From contig CAVWVJ010000003.1 of the NCBI GenBank assembly GCA_963758505.1, forward strand, positions 186,001 to 250,000: DNA of 64,000 nucleotides, in the 5' to 3' direction. This stretch comes from Korobacter sp963758505 (GTDB lineage Bacteria; Acidobacteriota; Terriglobia; Terriglobales; Acidobacteriaceae). The translations under genes and the position numbers were made by a program. The notes beneath the pieces were generated by a model that saw only the letters and a list, made by a program, of their open reading frames with translations, did not search any database and was not told the origin of the DNA. Below, piece by piece: positions 60,685-64,000 of the stretch; within the stretch, counting starts at the first letter, position 1, and every line of letters begins with the position of its first letter.

Positions 60685-62358
60685 TCACTGCGACGCTAAC
60701 GATACCAGTCTCTTGCATTTGGTCAAATTCTTGAAGAGAGTGGGAATGATGGCGTTCGGATATTCCGAATTAAGGATATCCCGCAGCTTCACATAAGCGT
60801 CCTTCGTTTCTTCTGCGACCAATTCTCCGGTTACACTTTCGAACTTGAAGTGTGGGCTAGCGAATTGCTTCGCATCAACCTTGCGGAAGACGAGCAATGC
60901 GATGAGTCTATTGCCGTGGACCGCAATGCCATACCCTCTACCTGTGGAGGGACGACTCAGCGTTAGAGCTTTGTCGATCATCCTCTGCACTTGCACACAT
61001 CGCCAGACGAACAAGCCGCTGGTCGTGGGATTGAATATCTCTTTATAAGGGGCCTTTTCAAGGTTTTCCCACAATTTGCCAATTTCTCGTTTAAGTTGAA
61101 CCACCAGACTGACGTTGCCTGACGCACAGGCCAAAGCGGTTGTGCTGTCTACAAGATCAAGTGCGTATGGGCCTTTTGTGGCGGTTTCGGTTCGGGCCAG
61201 ATTATACTCAATCGAGTCGATAGCCAGTTCAGTCCTGATCCTGTTCTGCTCTGGATCCAACGTCACGAAATCTCGGTTCTCGATTCGATTTTGACGGTTG
61301 TTTGTCTTAGTGACGTTCACCCCGAACGCGTCGTCACTGTTCTCTAATGAGATCACACGAATGGGAACAAGGAGCGCCGACACGTTGTCCTTTGAAGGAT
61401 GTTTCCCGATGGTTCCGACGGTCTGAGCACCATTCACGATACTCACGTCCTCACAGTGAAAATTACCGTAAGCGGTGTCCCCACCTCCCGCCATCGCCTT
61501 AACAATTTTCCTGCTTACAATAGTTACCCCGTTATTGAAATACCAAAATAATTGTGGTGTTTTTTCTATGGTGCGGCGAATTTCTTCATTGACTTCAGTA
61601 TCACCGAGGACGCCTCGAAGATTTTTAGTGAACAGCCTAGTACGGTACTTACCCCACCAAGAAGCGATTTGCGCGCCGTCTACCTGACCATAAAATCCGA
61701 GATGTGGGGTTTCGATCTTGCCCCAAGATTTCAGGGACATATCAAGATCGATTGGTTCCCCTGAAATACCGGCTGTCAGCGACGTGTATAAGTCAGATTG
61801 GCTCAATACGTCCACATCCAGCAATTCGCTTGCATCATTCATTTCCGCTGCGAGATCGTCGAGATCCCTTCTGGAGTGTTCTGACAGTAGGTTTATTCCT
61901 GTATAGACCAACACGATGTCGTATTTTGTATTCGGATCAGTAAGAGCGTCTGTAATGGTTTCTGCCTTCGCTGCGACTTTTGGATTAAATCGATCAAAAG
62001 CGAGATTGAAGAGATCCCGGATACCACCGGTAAACTTCTTCACGTCTCCTAGCTCCGGCTCGCCTACACCATTATGGATCCACTTTGCTTGGACTACGTA
62101 CAAGTGCTTCTCTATCGCATCGTAATAAATCGCATCGATCCCGTTATCGTCACTACCGTCTACCACCGCCGTGGCTGAGTCGTCCACCGAAGCTTGCGCC
62201 AAGTAATGAACTGAATACGCCGCAAGTGCTCTCGTGAGAAAGAAGTTCTCAATTGTTTTGGGATCCGTGTGTTTGGCTGAAATGTCGGTTAAATCTATCT
62301 TGCCAGTGAACAGCTTCTGGATCTGCGAGTTAATCTGAGTTAGATGAATTATGCTCAT
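60685..62358 (-). CDS. AIPR-family protein (abortive-infection/phage-resistance type)
   Basis: A 557-residue protein with the AIPR (PF10592) core: WYFNNGVTIVSRKIV, EDVSIVNGAQTVGTIG, VTKTNNRQNRIENRDFVTLDPEQNRI. The N-terminal about 150 residues look like a PD-(D/E)XK nuclease fold: D75 in GIDAIYYD and, 15 residues on, Q90-A-K92 in LYVVQAKW. AIPR proteins occur in phage-defence and plasmid contexts; nucleic-acid cleavage is the likely role but is inference. The gene is solitary, and its start faces the divergent HTH gene 245 bases away. Confidence 0.83.
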   Translation of the reverse strand: MSIIHLTQINSQIQKLFTGKIDLTDISAKHTDPKTIENFFLTRALAAYSVHYLAQASVDDSATAVVDGSDDNGIDAIYYDAIEKHLYVVQAKWIHNGVGEPELGDVKKFTGGIRDLFNLAFDRFNPKVAAKAETITDALTDPNTKYDIVLVYTGINLLSEHSRRDLDDLAAEMNDASELLDVDVLSQSDLYTSLTAGISGEPIDLDMSLKSWGKIETPHLGFYGQVDGAQIASWWGKYRTRLFTKNLRGVLGDTEVNEEIRRTIEKTPQLFWYFNNGVTIVSRKIVKAMAGGGDTAYGNFHCEDVSIVNGAQTVGTIGKHPSKDNVSALLVPIRVISLENSDDAFGVNVTKTNNRQNRIENRDFVTLDPEQNRIRTELAIDSIEYNLARTETATKGPYALDLVDSTTALACASGNVSLVVQLKREIGKLWENLEKAPYKEIFNPTTSGLFVWRCVQVQRMIDKALTLSRPSTGRGYGIAVHGNRLIALLVFRKVDAKQFASPHFKFESVTGELVAEETKDAYVKLRDILNSEYPNAIIPTLFKNLTKCKRLVSLASQ

Positions 62359-62603
62359 ATGATCTGGTTGGATTGTGGCCGGTTCTACGTTTTTGAGGCT
62401 CCTGGTTGATATTCCACTACTGTTGCGTAAGAGGTCAGGCCCACAGTGTCAACCGAAAAATTCTAACACCATCACTTCGGAGATTTTGGCAAGGCTGTTC
62501 CATTCGGAGGCTTGCTGAGTGATCCTCATTCTATAAGAACGATTTTCCTCCACTGATACCGCCCGTCCTTCCTCCTGCTGTCCGGCATGGAGGAACGACT
62601 CAG

Positions 62604-62933
62604 ATGCCGAAGAAGAAGTCCAAACGCCGCCCGATACCGTACGCCAAAATCCAAAAGATGCTCGCCGCTGGCAAGACTTACAAGGAAATTGCCATCTCGC
62701 TTGATCGATTTGACGAGAAATCCGCCGACCCGACGAAGCCGATTCGGGGAATCGTGTGCCGCATGAAGAAGCACGGCTACAAAGATTCGAAGGGGAAGAC
62801 CGTGAAGCTTAAATCTGGGAAAGTATCTGTGACAAAGGAGTATATCGGAGAGAATCGGCCAAACAGGAAAAACATCCCTACCATGGAGTCATCAACGGTT
62901 CGCCAGCTCGAACCGAGCTTGAATCGAGACTAA
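62604..62933 (+). CDS. Small HTH-like DNA-binding protein, intact paralogue
   Basis: A 109-residue basic protein: KKKSKRRPIPYAKIQKMLAAGKTYKEIAISLDRFDEKS is helix-turn-helix-like, followed by PIRGIVCRMKKHGYKDSKGKTVKLK, which align with the broken 59026 gene. GGAGGAA lies upstream of the ATG. It is divergent from the AIPR gene and precedes the nuclease-like gene, so it may regulate either. Confidence 0.7.
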   Translation: MPKKKSKRRPIPYAKIQKMLAAGKTYKEIAISLDRFDEKSADPTKPIRGIVCRMKKHGYKDSKGKTVKLKSGKVSVTKEYIGENRPNRKNIPTMESSTVRQLEPSLNRD

Positions 62934-63030
62934 CCCACGATGGCCAAAACCCACGTTTTAACCATTTCCGGGTTGCGCTACGAGTGCTGCTGGTCCAGAA
63001 TTCGGTTGTCCGTTCACAGCAAGAGGGAAA

Positions 63031-63804
63031 ATGGCCAAGCGAGACGACTCCGTTATTCCTGCAAAGTTAACGTACACTCCTGCGGAACCGGTTTCTTTGA
63101 GATCGCATCCCGAGTATGACGAAGCTTGGGTTGAACGCCAGATCAACACCAAACCAGCAGCACTTGGGCTTGGCGCTGTGAAAATCAAGCGCTCTCAATT
63201 AAGCCAGAAGAAAGGTGGTCGTCTCGACATTCTTGCCGAAGACGAATCGAATCAGTTCCTGTTCACGATTGAGTTAATGGTCGGTTCGCTCGATTCGAGT
63301 CATATTATTCGTGCCATCGACTACTGGCAACGGGAGAAGGCTCGGGAACGGCGGGACGGGTGGGAGACTGTCACCGTCATCGTTGCAGAAGATATTCGGC
63401 AGACCCGCTTCTATAATGTCGTACGCTTCCTCAGTGAACGAATGCCGCTGGTTGTGATTGAAATGCATGCGCTTCAGGTGGGCAAGCATTTAACCCTTAC
63501 GTTCAATACGCTAAACAACGAAAGGGACCAACCTGACACGACACCGCTTGAGCAAGATACAGTGGAAGTGAATGCCGACTACTGGGCTGAGAAAGCATCA
63601 CCGGAGTCTGTTGATATTGCTAAACGGCTCGGGGCGATCATCAAGAAAGTAGATGCACACGCTGCTATCAATTGGAATCAGCAGTTTCTCGGGATACGCG
63701 TTGGGAACAGAGCCGTCAATTTCGTGATCTTTGTTCCTAAGAAGCAGTTCGTTCGGGTTCACGCTCGTATCCGACACAGACGGATGGACGAAGAAGCTGA
63801 ATAA
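63031..63804 (+). CDS. PD-(D/E)XK-like protein (DUF91/NucS-type), frameshifted at its 3' end
   Basis: A protein with a nuclease-like N-terminal half: GGRLDILAEDESNQFLFTIELMVGSLDSSHIIRAIDYW. D66 and E81 fit the PD-(D/E)XK acidic residues, but the position after E81 is Leu-Met rather than xK, as in several members of this family. The C-terminal half starts near residue 185 (DYWAEKASPESVDIAKRLGA). At about 63770-63785 the frame breaks: the +1 frame continues SDTDGWTKKLNKAGFEVIGG to 63958, so the intact gene spans 63031-63958 (about 309 residues). Role in DNA processing or defence is inference. Confidence 0.72.
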   Translation: MAKRDDSVIPAKLTYTPAEPVSLRSHPEYDEAWVERQINTKPAALGLGAVKIKRSQLSQKKGGRLDILAEDESNQFLFTIELMVGSLDSSHIIRAIDYWQREKARERRDGWETVTVIVAEDIRQTRFYNVVRFLSERMPLVVIEMHALQVGKHLTLTFNTLNNERDQPDTTPLEQDTVEVNADYWAEKASPESVDIAKRLGAIIKKVDAHAAINWNQQFLGIRVGNRAVNFVIFVPKKQFVRVHARIRHRRMDEEAE

Positions 63805-63958
63805 AGCAGGCTTTGAGGTCATCGGCGGTACGCCGGGCCGGAGCGTTCACTTCCGCGTTACCAAGCAAAATGTTAGCGGACAGAAACTTCTGCTCCAAAA
63901 GTTGTTCTCAGAATGCTATGAGGCTCGCACCGGTGGGGACTACGAAGAAGAGGAATGA
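63776..63958 (+). pseudogene. 3' fragment of the PD-(D/E)XK-like gene in the shifted frame
   Basis: The +1 frame gives SDTDGWTKKLNKAGFEVIGGTPGRSVHFRVTKQNVSGQKLLLQKLFSECYEA and an acidic end (DYEEEE), the natural C-terminal domain of the preceding gene. It has no start of its own near the break. Confidence 0.6.
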
Positions 63959-64000
63959 TAGACAGCCTCAACGTTCGTTGTTTCAGCTGCCCTCTGCTTG

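Overview
The window looks like chromosomal DNA of an Acidobacteriota member, probably near Koribacter/Terriglobia. The basis is protein style and repeats, not a database search: a TonB-dependent receptor with an N-terminal carboxypeptidase-regulatory domain, a secreted protein with many Ig-like repeats, high GC, and many interspersed short repeats built around TCCTTCGACTGCGCTCAGGATGACA. Two tRNA genes (Lys-UUU and Thr-CGU, both minus strand) are present. No rRNA, CRISPR array, insertion sequence or prophage was recognised.

Layout. 0-7.4 kb: MFS transporter, enoyl-ACP reductase FabI, a PYROXD2-like FAD oxidoreductase lying between two arrays of roughly 165-bp repeats, a GlcG/HbpS-like protein and a secreted phosphoesterase. 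7.6-15.6 kb: an Nramp-like transporter with a 3' frameshift, ahpC-ahpD, an isochorismatase-family hydrolase, a Cys/Met-metabolism PLP enzyme, an acyl-CoA-ligase-like enzyme and two small helical proteins. 15.6-19.7 kb: a TonB-dependent receptor split by a one-base frameshift, flanked by a lone molybdate-binding Mop (TOBE) domain gene and by a divergent HTH-Mop regulator; this may be a molybdate- or tungstate-responsive locus. 19.7-33.2 kb: manganese catalase, YncE-like beta-propeller, tRNA-Lys, a 1,496-residue lipoprotein of 13 Ig-like repeats plus a beta-helix, membrane proteins, a CBS protein, a DUF58 protein and an alpha/beta hydrolase. 33.3-42.6 kb: ArgD-like aminotransferase, a translationally coupled pair of M16 peptidases (one active, one inactive), a dienelactone-hydrolase-like enzyme, a PilZ protein and the two subunits of a 3-oxoacid CoA-transferase. 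42.7-47.9 kb: an aromatic amino acid operon in the order trpC-trpF-trpB-lipoprotein-trpA-chorismate mutase-tyrA. 48-58.6 kb: cell-wall genes (lytic transglycosylase, AMIN/Amidase_3 amidase), a candidate small RNA with its own promoter and terminator, transporters, mutarotase, an acetyltransferase and a gluzincin-type lipoprotein.

Beyond tRNA-Thr (about 58.8-64 kb) the style changes: lower GC, small ORFs, several broken genes and defence-like proteins. This accessory stretch holds an AIPR-family protein with a PD-(D/E)XK-like N-terminus, a second PD-(D/E)XK-like protein interrupted by a frameshift, two paralogous small HTH-like proteins, an overlapping pair of microproteins (39-residue membrane peptide and 52-residue zinc ribbon), and a phased triplet of 10-bp repeats. 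It is the best place in the window to look for an undescribed system.

At least five genes carry a single apparent frameshift (8.8, 17.5, 59.2, 59.3 and 63.8 kb). Some may be real pseudogenes, but assembly error is an equally good explanation until reads are checked.
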